Shown: positions 20,961-32,011, counted from the stretch's first letter. The stretch is DNA of 64,000 bases from Lantana camara (GCA_037501455.1 CM074856.1:97082001-97146000), one strand, 5' to 3'. Translations and numbers: made by a program. The notes: generated from the sequence alone by a model not told the origin.

Positions 20961-22155
20961 GCCTTCTTCCTCGTGAAAACAAAGCAGCAACAGCAGCGTG
21001 TTCAGCAGGGGACAAGGGCTGGGGAAGGACGCATCATTTCACAGCAGAAACACATCAATTTAAGACAAGAAAGGCCACACGCAACACACAACAAAGGGGC
21101 AAAGAGAAGGAAGGAATGGTTCAACATATACACATCTTCAAGCTTCAAGTTTTCAAGTACAACAATGGTGAATCATGCTAAGCTCACATACCACGAAATA
21201 GGGGGCAAATACTGAAGTTATGGAGTTCAATTAATCAAGAAACAAGCATCAATTCAGATCATAAAGCAAGAAGTAGCATGAATTCATCAAAATCACCATA
21301 ACCCACCTATTCATGTAGTTCATCAAATCTGGACCAAACATGGATGAAAATGAGCAAACTAAGACTCCAAATAACCACAAGAAGCTAAAGAACAAGTTCA
21401 TGGTCTAACCTTTCAATTTGGAGAAGAGATGGAGGAGTATTGATCCAAAACTTGCAAAAATGAATAGTGCAGTTTTCCTTCTTCCTCCTCTCACGGTTTG
21501 CAGCTGCTACTTCTCTCTCTCTCTCTTCAAATGGACGAAATGGGGAGGGTGAGGGCTGATAGAGCATTAAACCATGGTTAAAATGGCACAAATTTTAAGT
21601 CATTTGGTTAAGTATTGAGTGAGTTATGTCCAAAATAGTTAAGGGTGCCGAATTTGCACGCGCTGCTCGGATCGTGCAAGTTTCGGAGGCTCACATAGGC
21701 TTAGAAAAATACAAGGTTAGGTTCCAAAGCTCCCAAATTTCGTCTCGAGTCCGGCGATACTTTTGGAATTCGAATCCGAATTCCCTAGCTCAAGATATAA
21801 ATTCTGGAACATAAGGCATGCTAAACCTAGTTAGGTCCAAGAGTCCCCAACAAATAAAATATGGTGCGTTACCATATCAAACAAGTCCGAAAATGAAAAA
21901 CGAGCATATAGGAAAATCCATAACACGTAAAACTCATTCATATTAAATTTTCACGAAATTTCGAAACAAGTTAGGACTCAAACGAATTAAAAACAAGTTC
22001 AAAAGCTTAAAAAGTTTAAAAAAATTCAATCTTATTATTTAACAATTAATTCAAATTAATTAAGAAAATCATTTAACATTAAAATAAATAATTAAACGCT
22101 CAATTAACACTCTCGATATAGCGTAGCTGTACGGCCGGAAGAGCGGGATGTTATA

Positions 22156-23331
22156 TTCTTCAAAAAGGTTTTTATATGTATATGTAAGCTAAGTTTTGAT
22201 TATTCGTTTTCAAAAGGGTTGGTGTGAGTTTTGTTTTGCGAGCTTTGGGACATCGAAAGATATGTCCATGTGTGCGTGTGTATAAGCTTTGTGATATGTG
22301 TAAGTTTGGGCCCCGGAGTTGTATGTAATAGGAGACCCAGGTCGACAATGGGATCGCCGGTTGCAACCCCTGTATACTTCTCCACCAAAGTGAGGCTTAG
22401 CTCATCCTCGGGAGGTCGAGGGGAAAGCGGGTCTCATATGCCGGCGGTATAACCCGTCAGGGTCGGGTTGGATCCCTCGATGCCACCATTATAAGGTAAG
22501 CTATGTGTGGGGTTGAGAGTGGCCGCTCTCTTCCCCAAACGGAGAAAGGTTGGATTGATTTATGCTTTTTTCTTTGTCTTCGCTTTGCTTTGCTATGGAG
22601 TAAGTGGGTTGGGACTCGAACTCGCCAAGTCAATTAGTTTAAGTCTTCGTTTCCGTTATGTTTTGTAAATCGGGATTGGACTTCTAATTTCTAAAACTTA
22701 GTGATTTTGGCCTTCGGCCCTAAATCTTTCTTTCTATATGTAATATCATGGGTTTAAATGATTTGGAATGCAAAAACCAACCCCGGTTCATGAGCACTCT
22801 TCGATTTGATTATGCTATGCTCTACTTATATGTACGTGTGCGTGTGTTAGCCCCCTCACCAGTCTTTAGGACTGACCCTCGTTATTTCTCTCTTTTTCCC
22901 CCTTTGATTTGAGTTTGCAGGTGCCTGTTTGAAAGTTGGAGCTAGGCGGTTATCTTTGAGTCGTGGTTGTGGATAGCTCGAGTCACATGCATTGTATGTT
23001 GTTTTCTTTATACATTTTGTTAATTTTGAAACATGTATAAGTTATGTCTTAATTCGATTTGTAAGGATTTGTATAACTTGCCTCGCTAAATATTTGATAT
23101 ATCGTGTTTATGTTTCAAGTATGTATGTTGATTTTGGGATTCTGAGGCATCCGCATTCGTTAATTGTTTTTATTGCGCGCTCTGAGTAGGGTCTAGACCG
23201 CCTAGCTTAGGTTGGATTTTTGTTTGTCACCCCGTTCGCCATGGCTTGATGCGTGGACAGAGTCCCCATTTCGTTTCATGTGTTAGGCTATGGTGCGGGG
23301 GATGTGGCGCCCTCCGCTCCGGGGTGTTACA
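22156..23331 (+). mobile_element. Tekay-type LTR A', second part (3' end)
   Basis: Continues LTR A' after A''. It contains the GC-rich block (22310-22365), the hairpin CAGTC-TTTAG-GACTG (22860-22874), the acceptor GAGTTTGCAG at 22920, the inverted-repeat arms GAGCTAGGCGGT (22939-22950) and ACCGCCTAGCTT (23197-23208), and the terminal GGGGTGTTACA at 23331. The next base belongs to the pararetrovirus-like block. Confidence 0.85.
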
Positions 23332-23752
23332 TAAGTACTATTCCATCAAACGTAGTTATAATATATTCACTCTTCTTAGTAGCTCCCCAATATATTTCAT
23401 CTTGGGTTAATAAGAAGGGTATCATATGGTTCTGCCACTTTACTATAGCCTTTCTATTATCTATTTGACAATCTAGATTTAGTTTACTCCCTTGGAGATT
23501 TATAGGTTCACTATATTGTTCCATAGGTTGATATTTTGGATTATAAGATATATTCTTCTTACTTTGTTCTTTATTTCTCTTTGGTCTATAATATGTTTTA
23601 GGGTAATTATCGTTAGAACCCTTAGAGGATTTTGGAGTTTCATTAGTTACTCCTGAAGGTCCTCCAGTTGTATTCATTCTAACTTCATATTCAACTATAT
23701 CATCAAGATTTATTTTTTCAATTTCTTCTATCAAATCATTTACCTCATTCAT
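23332..23752 (-). pseudogene. N-terminal piece of a pararetrovirus-like polyprotein, truncated
   Basis: About 140 codons are open from the ATG at 23752 to the junction with LTR A', where the viral-like sequence is cut and a stop is met by chance within the LTR. The first 30 residues are acidic and the next 60 are basic and Asn/Ser/Lys-rich. The last 50 (with WQNHMIPFLL, then EIYWGA) look like the beginning of a folded domain. In badnavirus-like genomes the movement protein comes first in the polyprotein, so this may be its start. That is inference. Everything downstream is missing. Confidence 0.4.
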
Positions 23753-23775
23753 TATTTTCAGAATTTTCTTCTAGT

Positions 23776-24141
23776 TTAGTTTCCTTTATAATTTTTTTTA
23801 AATTTTGATTCTTCCTTAATTTTATTTTCTCTATCATCTTGTTCCTTTAATAATTTAGGAAGGTATATAGTATACATATATTCATCAAATGATCCAGGTT
23901 CATATTTCCTATCTGTTGGTATAGTAATAATCTTTGTAGGTGTTTTTATTGTTCTTTCTATTTCTCTTTTCTTATCTAATTTTGTCTTCTTAATATTATC
24001 TTGAAAAAGATTAGTTAATTGTTTTATTTCAATCCTAATAATTTGGATTTCTGTATTTATATTCTTAATCTCAGACTTTAATTTTGCTATTTCTTCTAAT
24101 AATGTATTTATAGCATTTGCAACTGATTCAATTTGATTCAT
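23776..24141 (-). CDS. coiled-coil virion-associated-like protein, 121 aa
   Basis: The first 50 or so residues have a clear heptad pattern of Ile/Leu, predicting a parallel coiled coil. A Lys/Arg-rich segment follows (about residues 52-75), with a charged C-terminus. In Caulimoviridae the virion-associated protein has an N-terminal coiled coil and a basic C-terminal part that binds nucleic acid and contacts the coat and movement proteins. The similarity is one of architecture, not of recognised residues. The frame is intact from ATG to stop and lies 23 nt before the polyprotein start. Confidence 0.45.
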   Translation of the reverse strand: MNQIESVANAINTLLEEIAKLKSEIKNINTEIQIIRIEIKQLTNLFQDNIKKTKLDKKREIERTIKTPTKIITIPTDRKYEPGSFDEYMYTIYLPKLLKEQDDRENKIKEESKFKKNYKGN

Positions 24142-24312
24142 TTATGGTGAAAAGAGTTGCCAATCTGTATCATCATAGGATTCATATCCTCCTTCTATAT
24201 ATGTTTCATTTAAATTCCAACTGTCTGAGCAAAAGTTTAAATATATCAAAGTTGTATGTAATAATATTCCTATTATATAACTTTCTATTATTGTTTTTAT
24301 GATTTTCTCCAT
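24142..24312 (-). CDS. small frame 2 of the pararetrovirus-like block, 56 aa
   Basis: The ATG at 24312 overlaps the end of frame 1, and the stop at 24142-24144 abuts the ATG of the next frame with no gap. Residues about 12-26 (IIGIILLHTTLIYL) form a hydrophobic stretch that could be a membrane segment. The rest is acidic with several aromatic residues. No family is recognised. The precise stop-start joints on both sides are the main reason to accept it. Confidence 0.4.
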   Translation of the reverse strand: MEKIIKTIIESYIIGILLHTTLIYLNFCSDSWNLNETYIEGGYESYDDTDWQLFSP

Positions 24313-24521
24313 TTTTGCCAATTTTTCGAGACTTCTTCCTTTTGTTCTCTTATTTTTCGTTTACATAGTTTTATTTTATTTTTTATTTCTTTATTTTCTT
24401 TATTGCTTTTATTTTCTCTTTTATATTCTTCAAGTATCGTTTTTAATCTTAAAATATTATTTATATTATTAATCCATTTGTTTAAATAGATTACTTGATT
24501 CGTCTTTAATAATCTTACCAT
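24297..24521 (-). CDS. small basic frame 1 of the pararetrovirus-like block, 74 aa
   Basis: An ATG-started frame of 74 codons ending in TAA. The product is Lys- and Asn-rich with a central run of charged residues (KRENKSNKENKEIKNKIK) likely to form a helix or coiled coil. Its stop overlaps the next start by 16 nt, as in compact viral genomes. I do not recognise a family by sequence. By position it would correspond to the first small frame of badnavirus-like genomes, whose function is poorly known. Confidence 0.45.
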   Translation of the reverse strand: MVRLLKTNQVIYLNKWINNINNILRLKTILEEYKRENKSNKENKEIKNKIKLCKRKIREQKEEVSKNWQKWRKS

Positions 24522-24734
24522 TTATATTGTCAAGAGATTTAAATAGTAATCTCTATCCTTTTTATGGCTATTCATTCTATCATAATAATATTCATTAGGA
24601 TATTTATTATATTGGGTTTTATACCAATTATACATTGAATCAAAATATTTTATTGATTCAATTATTTTTCTTTTATCAAATATTTTTATTTTGTTTATCA
24701 TAATTTATCTTTATTGTTTATTATTTGGATTATA

Positions 24735-24748
24735 TGGCTCTGATACCA
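24735..24748 (-). promoter_or_regulatory. tRNA-Met primer-binding site of the pararetrovirus-like block
   Basis: On the minus strand the bases read TGGTATCAGAGCCA, the complement of the 3' end of initiator tRNA-Met. Caulimovirids use this site to start minus-strand synthesis; many LTR retrotransposons use it too. It lies about 215 nt before the first small frame. Confidence 0.7.
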
Positions 24749-24876
24749 CATATACTCGGATATATTTTATATTTGGGTGATTTTAAACATGGTATTAAAT
24801 TAATGGTATTAAACATAAATATTTATAAATTAAATTACAGCCTTTTCAATATATTTTAGTCTTCTTATTTCAGAAG

Positions 24877-25708
24877 TGATGGGGTCAAAATACGCTCGTC
24901 CCACGTTTGGACACGTGGCAACTCAAGATAACGACACCTGTCCTCTTGTGATTAAGGTAATTATTCATGACCGTACAAACCCATCAAGCGTCAAAAGTCC
25001 CACAGGGATACGTGCCATCCTTGCTGCGCGCATGAGCCATCAACGTTGCCGCTCTCTGACGAGCGCACTCCCTCATACCAGGCTAAGCTCCACTCTATCA
25101 AGGAAACTCTCCCCGAACGCTACTCCCCCTCGGGGAAACTTTCGCTCCCCCTCATTGTATGAGCCTTGGCCTTCATCCCCTAGCGGATTCCTTGGTCTCC
25201 AAGGCTCTTGGTTGACACGAGCGTGCTCTCAGCCCTCGTTACCAACCCCCTAAAACGGCTCTCTGACACCCCGTACATGCCTGCACACCTACCACTATTT
25301 CCAACACTAACTTTCACCAGCTTGTGCAGAAGATTCCTCCTAGGTTTCTCTCATAGTGCCACGTGTTAGGGCAACACTTGGTCAGGACCACACGGTGCAA
25401 ATGACCAAAGGGTCCTTGACCCTCAACTATAAATAGACAAGTTCATCTTCCCTACTGTAAGCGATCTCCATTACTGCAACTTCATACTTCACATATTCTC
25501 ACTTTCAGATCGTCATCTGACTTGAGCGTCGGAGAGCCAAACTGGGAATCACCCCCAGTTCCCCCAGCTTGGCCGTCTGACCTCTGTTTCTTTGGTGTTT
25601 GTCCTAGCAGGTAGAACCCCCCATCTTTTCCGGTGATCCTCAACTGGTTTCCTCATCTAAACAAATTCTAAAGTGATCGAACTCTGTACCCCATATTCAG
25701 ACCCATCA
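24877..25708 (+). mobile_element. 5' LTR of a Tat-lineage Ty3 element
   Basis: The 832-bp LTR begins TGATGGGG and ends CCATCA, followed by a primer-binding site typical of the Tat lineage. The TATA box CTATAAATAG is at 25427-25436, about 280 bp before the LTR end. The 5' flank AGAAG (24872-24876) would be the target duplication, but the 3' LTR lies beyond the window. The base composition (CCCTCG, GAGCGC and related strings) recurs throughout this element's coding part. Confidence 0.8.
25427..25436 (+). promoter_or_regulatory. TATA box of the Tat-lineage LTR
   Basis: CTATAAATAG lies in the LTR upstream of a plausible start region near 25460. It is the clearest canonical TATA box in the window. 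Confidence 0.7.
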
Positions 25709-25712
25709 TTTT

Positions 25713-25730
25713 TAGTGCCGTCTGTGGGAA
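25713..25730 (+). promoter_or_regulatory. primer-binding site of the Tat-lineage element
   Basis: TAGTGCCGTCTGTGGGAA stands 4 nt after the LTR end. It closely matches the (T)GGCGCCGTCTGTGGGAA site characteristic of plant Tat/Retand/Grande-type elements. Confidence 0.8.
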
Positions 25731-25801
25731 ACCACGTTCTCAATTCATCTTTATCTCTCTTTTTGCTAGTCGAGAAACAAACACCCAGCACCTTCATAAC
25801 T

Positions 25802-26840
25802 ATGGTAACTACAAGGTCCGGAGCTGCGGGAGGAGGAGAGGATCTTACTCATGATGCCAATGTCACCACCATCCCATCCGTCATCATTGGTGGAGCACCA
25901 CCGGCCAGAGGAGTGCCTCCGCCGATAGATCCTATGGTTCTGCCACCAGCACCACCCGTTTTCTCGCGCCAATGGAGGTGCTCCCCTCCCCAGTCTTCCA
26001 CAGCCCCCCCAGAACCAGTGGGTTCATTCTCATGCGAATCCAGGAGGGCAACCCTATATGATGCCGCCTCCTGGATATATGCTCACCCCTTCTGTCATGA
26101 TGCCGGCGATTCAACCATACCATGCCGGGTAAATCCAACTCACGGTGGTGATTCCGAGGGAGATTGAAGGGGTGGAGTTGCCCCCTTTGACCCCTCAATA
26201 GCTGAGGGCTCTTTATGCCCAGTGTGAGGTTCAGGCGGCCCAGGGTGCGGGTGCATGGGAGAGATTTCATTCCATGTATTTTCCCTCTGGGCAGGCCACT
26301 CAAGCTGCCCCTCCTTTGGGTGGATTGTAGACATATCCGCTTAGGGAGGCTCAGGCCGTCCTCAGGGCTCAACTGCCACCGTCGCTCGCCAAAGAGACGT
26401 CTAACCAAGGCGAAAACGAGCATCCCCATGTGGACAGGGGCAGAGAGCCCACGGAAAGAATCAACGATGATGAGGTGGTTCATTCTCGTGCCTCCAAACG
26501 AAGGCCACAAGCCTTCCAACGAGGGAGCCAGGTGAAGAAGGGAAATCCCGACGTCCTCACAACTGTGCAAGACCAGCTGCAGGAGTTGCAGGATATGGTG
26601 GGACAGCTCTCAGGAGCGTGATCCCAAGCCCCCCACGCTGGGGACGAGCGTGAAAAGGCCAAGGACGCTCGACGCAATGTCCGCCAACTGCACGCTCCCC
26701 ACCAAGTTGAGCAGGAGGAAAATTTTGGATGTTACACTCATCATCCGCTCGCAAAGAGGTCTCTCCTTGTGGAAGAAGTCTTGGTAGCCCAAGCTGGCAT
26801 GGGCAAGGTCCCGACATCCGTCAACCGTAACGACGGGACC
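25802..26840 (+). pseudogene. gag: Tat-lineage gag, N-terminal part, broken
   Basis: The ATG at 25802 begins MVTTRSGAAGGGEDL, a typical Tat gag start, 94 nt after the LTR. The Pro- and Gln-rich N-terminal region is spread over different frames because of small indels after about codon 80. Near 26560-26610 a frame contains a short helical stretch (VQDQLQELQDMVGQL). The sequence is cut at 26840 by element D at the duplication GGACC, and gag continues at 48081. Gag would form the particle core. With the shifts and the insertion it cannot make a full protein. Confidence 0.75.
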
Positions 26841-28785
26841 TGTAACGCCCCAATTTTTCCTGTTGTGCATTAAGTGACATTATATGAACGATATTCTTAT
26901 ATGTTTATGTGAAAATATATGTGATATTATTCTCAAATTATGAATTATTGCATAATTTGTATTTAAGTGATATGTGAATTAATTGCCGAATATGACTTAA
27001 TTGATTATATGACTTTACTTGATCTATTTCCATAATTTGAGGATTAAATTGCAAGAACCTTTCTTTGGATTTAATTGATCAAATTTCATGAGTTAGAACT
27101 TATTTGCATCACTTAAATTCTTGGAGGATTGTTGTGCAATTTCCTTCCTTTCTTCCTCCCCCAATCACGATATAATATATACACACCTACATACATTTCC
27201 TCCTTCATTCTTTATACAAGAACAAAGCACAAACATCTCTTTTTCTCCTCCCTCCAATATCGATCCAAGCCAAGCAAGGAGAAGCCAAGGATTATCTTCC
27301 ATAATCACCAAGAATCAAGCTCCATACCATCTCTTTCTTTTTCCCCTTCATCTCCTCCATCTTCAAGGTGAGAGCATGCATATATCTTTGAGGATTCATA
27401 ATAGCAAAGTTAGGGTTTTGTGGTTCTTTGCATTCCATGAGATTATATGAATCATATATGATGGTCTTGGGTTGGTTTTGTGCATCTTAATCATGAGTTA
27501 CATGAAGTTGAGCTTGGGTGATCATTTGTGTACATAAGGGTTTCATATGAAGATTTTGATGAATTAATGTATGATATCTTGGTTCTTCTGATGCCTAAGT
27601 GATATATATGACTCATATGCATGTTATATGTTGATTTTGAGATGTTTTATTTGTTGTGGTATGGTGTGGGAAGGGTTGGGAGCCATTCCTGTGAATCCCC
27701 TATTTTTCCCCTGCTATTTTTCGGACAGAACCTTCCCAAACGCCCGTTTGGGCTTCTAGTTATAGCACCAAACGCCCGTTTGGCACTGTTACAGGAGGTT
27801 TTCACACTCCCGTTTCTGCTTTCAGACCAATTTTCAAACGGGCGTTTCTCCCTCATCCGAACTCCAAATGACCTGATTTTTAAAGACACGGAAACCTCTT
27901 AAAGTCTAGAACAAACTCAAATTGGAATCATCTTAATATATTTTGTAAATTGTGAGATATAATCAATTCTTTTAGGTGTCGCCACTTTCCCGACAAACTG
28001 CACTCGCCTAACTTCAAGCGTATGGCATTTTCTCCTCGCTTTGAACTAGAAAATAAGCCATGTACCATAGGAAAGGTCTTTGTGTCTAGTTTGATTCCCA
28101 ATAAACAAAACTAAATTCTCACTTCTAGAATTAAAGATATTCCAGTTTTCCCTCAGCATGTACGTTTCCTAATATTGTCCATTTTTACCAAACTTCACCA
28201 AAACCTTTCTTATTGCATTCCTTTCACTCTCTTGGCTCCCATATGTGAATTATATGATATATATACTTGATTAATTGATAAGTATGCTCCTACTTGACCC
28301 TTCTTGGTATTTTATTGCTCAAACGTGATTGTGTGATTCCATGCCTTACATGAATTGAACGTCAATTAATTGAAGGATATGACTACAGGATTTCTTGATA
28401 CTAATTTACTCTCTTAAGTGTTAATTGGTTCTCATACATGTTTAAATGTCCCTTGAGTGCTAATTTGTTTGGGTATTAAGGTGTTACATGAGCTTTGTCG
28501 TGCCTCATACTTGGTCTCATATTGAGTCTTGTCTCACGAGTTCACGTTATTTCCTTTCTTGTCCAGTTCTTCTCCAGGGCGGAGATCATTGATCGTTTGG
28601 ACATTTTGTTGTATCCTTGTCTTGTTCCGTCGCTCGTCAGGTGAGGTTTAATTTCTAGATATATAGAATCCATATAACCCTATGTGATAATTTAAGCCAA
28701 AATGTATCTATATATCCATAGTTTTCCAAACTCTATCGATTTTCAACTGATCCCATTGAACTGATTGATTGATTGACTGTTTTGG
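26841..28785 (+). mobile_element. 5' LTR of element D, 3' third deleted
   Basis: This 1,945-bp copy aligns with the 3' LTR from TGTAACG to TGATTGACTGTTTTGG and then stops matching. The 3' LTR continues for 969 bp more (47107-48075). The landmarks present are the TATA-like TATAATATATAC near 27170, the donor CAAG|GTGAGA at 27368, the palindromes at 27735-27847, an acceptor-like TTCTCCAG near 28577 and the donor CAG|GTGAGG near 28641. The missing third would have held the second acceptor, the inverted-repeat arms and the primer-adjacent end. Confidence 0.85.
27735..27847. repeat. four palindromes in two 32-bp pairs (5' LTR D)
   Basis: Palindromes of the type CCCAAACGCCCGTTTGGG are centred at 27743.5, 27775.5, 27809.5 and 27841.5, distances 32, 34 and 32 bp. 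The third is degenerate in its left arm. Arm sequence is unlike any other LTR here except the D 3' copy. Confidence 0.88.
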
Positions 28786-31700
28786 ATATTAATTCAACTA
28801 ATTTATATGTTTAATGTGTTTTACTTTAACTTAGTTGAATTAATTGCTGCATTTTGCATAAATATGTGTTTAAATGTTAATTATGTGGCATATGCACTCA
28901 CTAACCCCATGCATTTATAATTGAGACAAGTTGTGATTATAGGCTATAAAGATCATGTCAATCCATGGCCAATTTCTATGACAACCTCAATCTATCACAA
29001 GCTTCTTTCTCTAGCTTTGAGGTTATAAGGAAGGCACCAGGGAAACTTCACACAAGAATTCAAGAGCTATGGTTTTCTCTAATCGGGTTATAATTTAAGT
29101 GATAAGATTTGGAATGGAAGAACCCATTGAGGGAGTAACCTACAAGATCTAGTGAGGTTAAGGGATACTCGAAGAGACCGTGCTAAGAAGTGAGGCTTAT
29201 AATTTACAAGATAAACCCGTGGGATTTTATTATTAAAGAAGTTGGTTAACCGGGGACAAGAGGTTCATTTAACTTAAGAGAGAGAAGGAAGCCTTGAGGG
29301 TACCAAGGATCCAATGTTCGGATTGCAAGCAAGTTGAGGATTTTTTTTTCCACTAGTAGGAACCAAAACCAAGTTCCAGGAGGAAAGTAATTCAAGTAAT
29401 CCAGATCGAAGTTGAACTTTGGGAATTAAGTCAGAGAGGGATCAAGACACTTCGTGCTTTGGAAAAGGGTTCGGATCGATTGGGAATTTTAAGAAATCAA
29501 CCAATATTGGGTTTGTAAATACATCAAGTAGAAGAATCGAGTAAGGAGGTAGTTGATGTAGATCTACAGGGAATTGAGATATTTTGGATTTCGGGTTAAA
29601 AGGGAAGACGGATAGAAAGGAGTGAAGAAGATTGATTAATATAGCGGGTTCAAGTTCATGGAAAGTCAAGATACTTAAGATTCTATCTTCAATTAAGTTG
29701 AATTTATTTTCGGATCCAAGATGAATTGCTATATGGTGAGGTGGAATTGGAAGATATGGATCAGTAAGTGGAAACGATAAAGAAAGGCAAGGAGTTTTAG
29801 AAAGGAATTATACGTGCAGGTGTAAGCAATTAAAAGATGAATTCATTTAACTGTTCAAACTCATAAAGAATAACGAAGAAGCTTTGATCAAAGTAATAAT
29901 CGGAAGAATTTAAGTTCAGAAATCATCTCCTCGACTTATAAGGTTATACAAGTGATACAAAGAATCTTTGATCGGGGAGATACTTCTAGTGAAGGATCGG
30001 ACAACACTTAGCAGTTGATAATTGCGAAAGATGGGTTCAAGGAATACTTGGGGAAGGAATCGAGTTCAAGAAATTTCAAGTCTCGAGTGATAGATATGTA
30101 CAAGTTGATGTTAATGATTTTGAAGAATTGGAAGACCGTGGGTAACAAGAAATAACCAACAAAATCGAGGCAAGCTCGTAATTCAACAAAACAAGGAACA
30201 AGTGTCAAGTTAAAGGAAGCAACTACGGTGACAGGTTTAACGCATTCATGGCACGTGCATCATACGTTGTTTTAAATTATTTAAATTTCTTAATCATATG
30301 CGCATCTCTAATTGAGCTTAATTGTTCTCATGTGTTGCAACTTTATTTACTTATAAGTGTAATACGTGCATCGGCATCTTAACCCAACATGCATTTTAAG
30401 TGTTTTATTAATAGAAACTCTTCCCACTTTATTCATCAAGCATTACTCCAACTGATACACCCCCAAATCATAATAAGGGAAGAAATAATTGGATTGCAAA
30501 GTGTGGACTAAAAAGGAAAGAGCAATTAAGAGGCAGGGAAAAGTAGCCGGGAGTTGGAATGGAAGGAAATGGGTTGCTATTCCTAGCAATCGCTTCAAAC
30601 CAAATGTGAGATAAAGTTTCCAGACAAGTGGGGAGATTTGAATCGTCTTTATCAAGGAAGCTAAGTTAAAGAAGTCGAGAATCTCTAAAGTAAGAAGTGA
30701 TGTTATGAGCCAACGGATAAGACCAGGCGTTCTTAAGGGGGAGAGTTGACAGGAAATAACTTCAAATTTATGGATTAGCTCAAACGGATTACTTCCAATA
30801 GAAGCAACAAAAATGCAAGAGTTACTACCTATGGGATCTCTTGGAAGTGGAAAAAGAAAAGAATTAGATGATTATGACATTTGATGATCTTTAAGGTTGG
30901 GATGAGAAAATTTTGATAAGAATTTTAACAAGGAGAAGCACTTCAAGGACTGGATATAGGTATTCAAGGAATGGTGGGAGATTTAGCACTTGGTGAAATT
31001 TCAAGACCGAGATGACGAAGACTTTGTTAATAATACTGGAAGAGACAAGTGCCTTGACAGATGAAGATACGGATTCAAAGAGTTGAAAACTTAATGGATA
31101 AGACGGGGTAAAACTTCCGGAATAATAGTGGAAGTGGTAAGCGCTTCGAGAGTTAAACTTAAGTATTCGATAAGGGTTTGGTAAGGGAAAGCATCGAATC
31201 GGTGATGCCGATCAAATTATCACATTCGGTGATGAACAAAGTAAGAGTTAATTTAACCGAGAGGGAAGTGGAATACCCAAGAAGGAATACATAGTTTAAA
31301 CAGAAGAGAATATGGATTGTCGGTTGTTTTCCATAATAAACTGGAGACACTACCAGGATTGAGGACTATGATTCGAGTAATAAAGATGGGATCAAGTAAT
31401 TGAGGAACCGGGTAACATTCGTGATGAGAAGCGAGTTAATTAGGTTACAGGCGAGCACATACTCAAGAGCGGAGTAACGGATTGTGATGGTTAGTAAAGA
31501 TAAGAGAATCAGTCGTAGAATGAAGACCGATTAATCATGGAAGTATTGAGTACCTCGGGCAATTTCCGGTAGGACACCAAAGGTAAAAGAACTTCCAACA
31601 TCAAATCAAGTGTTGAAACGGATTACTACTATAGACGTTTTCTAAAGCAACGGTGAACGGTACACTTAACCATGCATATCCTGTACATCATGGAATTGCA

Positions 31701-31848
31701 TTATTGATGTATATAATTCCTTGTTAATTGCAAATTGCTTTTATATAATCGGAGATTGATGTAATTGATCTTGCTCTACTTGCTCATTATGTGATAACTA
31801 TATAAATATGTTTATAATTGTTCTCTTGGATTATTATCCTGTGTGAGT

Positions 31849-31985
31849 GAGAGACGGGGTTCTCTCATTCCTTGCTTGAGAGACGGGGTTCTCTCATTCC
31901 TTGTTGGAGAGACGGGGTGCTCTCATTGCTTGTTTGAGAGACGGGGTGCTCTCATTACTTGTTGAGAGACGGGGCTCTCTCATTG
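31849..31985 (+). repeat. five tandem hairpin repeats of about 29 bp
   Basis: Units begin at 31849, 31878, 31907, 31936 and 31964. Each contains GAGAGACGGGGTTCTCTC or a close variant, with a 5-6 bp stem (GAGAGA/TCTCTC) around a CGGGG loop, followed by ATT.CTTG.T spacer. They stand about 60 nt before the polypurine tract. Confidence 0.93.
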
Positions 31986-32011
31986 TTGTTTTAAGTTCCG
32001 AACTCGAGAGT

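Larger units (their letters stand above)
18741..22155 (-). mobile_element. minus-strand Tekay LTR A'' inside LTR A'
   Basis: Read on the minus strand this is a further A-type LTR. It starts (minus) at TATAACATCCCGC near 22155 and runs to ACGTGTCGGGT at 18741. About 45 bp of its 3' tip are absent, and about 75 bp of the host LTR A' are missing at the same junction, so the left boundary has suffered a deletion. It holds palindromes at 20829-20960, a CAGTC/GACTG hairpin at 19218-19232 and two microsatellites. Its long-range inverted repeat is decayed. It is presumably a solo LTR, but no target duplication can be shown. Confidence 0.75.
23332..24876 (-). mobile_element. endogenous pararetrovirus-like fragment (Caulimoviridae-like)
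   Basis: This AT-rich block differs in composition from both neighbours. On the minus strand it holds a tRNA-Met primer-binding site (24735-24748), then three short frames that overlap or abut, then the start of a longer frame cut at 23331 by LTR A'. A compact chain of small frames behind a tRNA-Met site, with a coiled-coil protein before a polyprotein, is the layout of badnavirus-like members of Caulimoviridae. I see no reverse transcriptase or coat domain, so the assignment rests on layout. An unusual retrotransposon leader is the alternative. The fragment is truncated at both ends. Confidence 0.55.

Noticed and set aside
26215..26570. Long frames on both strands in the Tat gag region, including a 212-codon minus-strand frame (25932-26570)
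   Set aside because: GC-rich gag sequence with frameshifts leaves several phases open. The minus-strand frame has no domain and lies opposite the Pro/Gln-rich gag N-terminus.
27121..27450. A 109-codon plus-strand frame at the start of LTR D, repeated at 32329-32463 and 45454-45771
   Set aside because: The frame crosses the candidate splice donor, is duplicated by the LTRs, and shows no domain. In the 3' LTR it is broken by element C.
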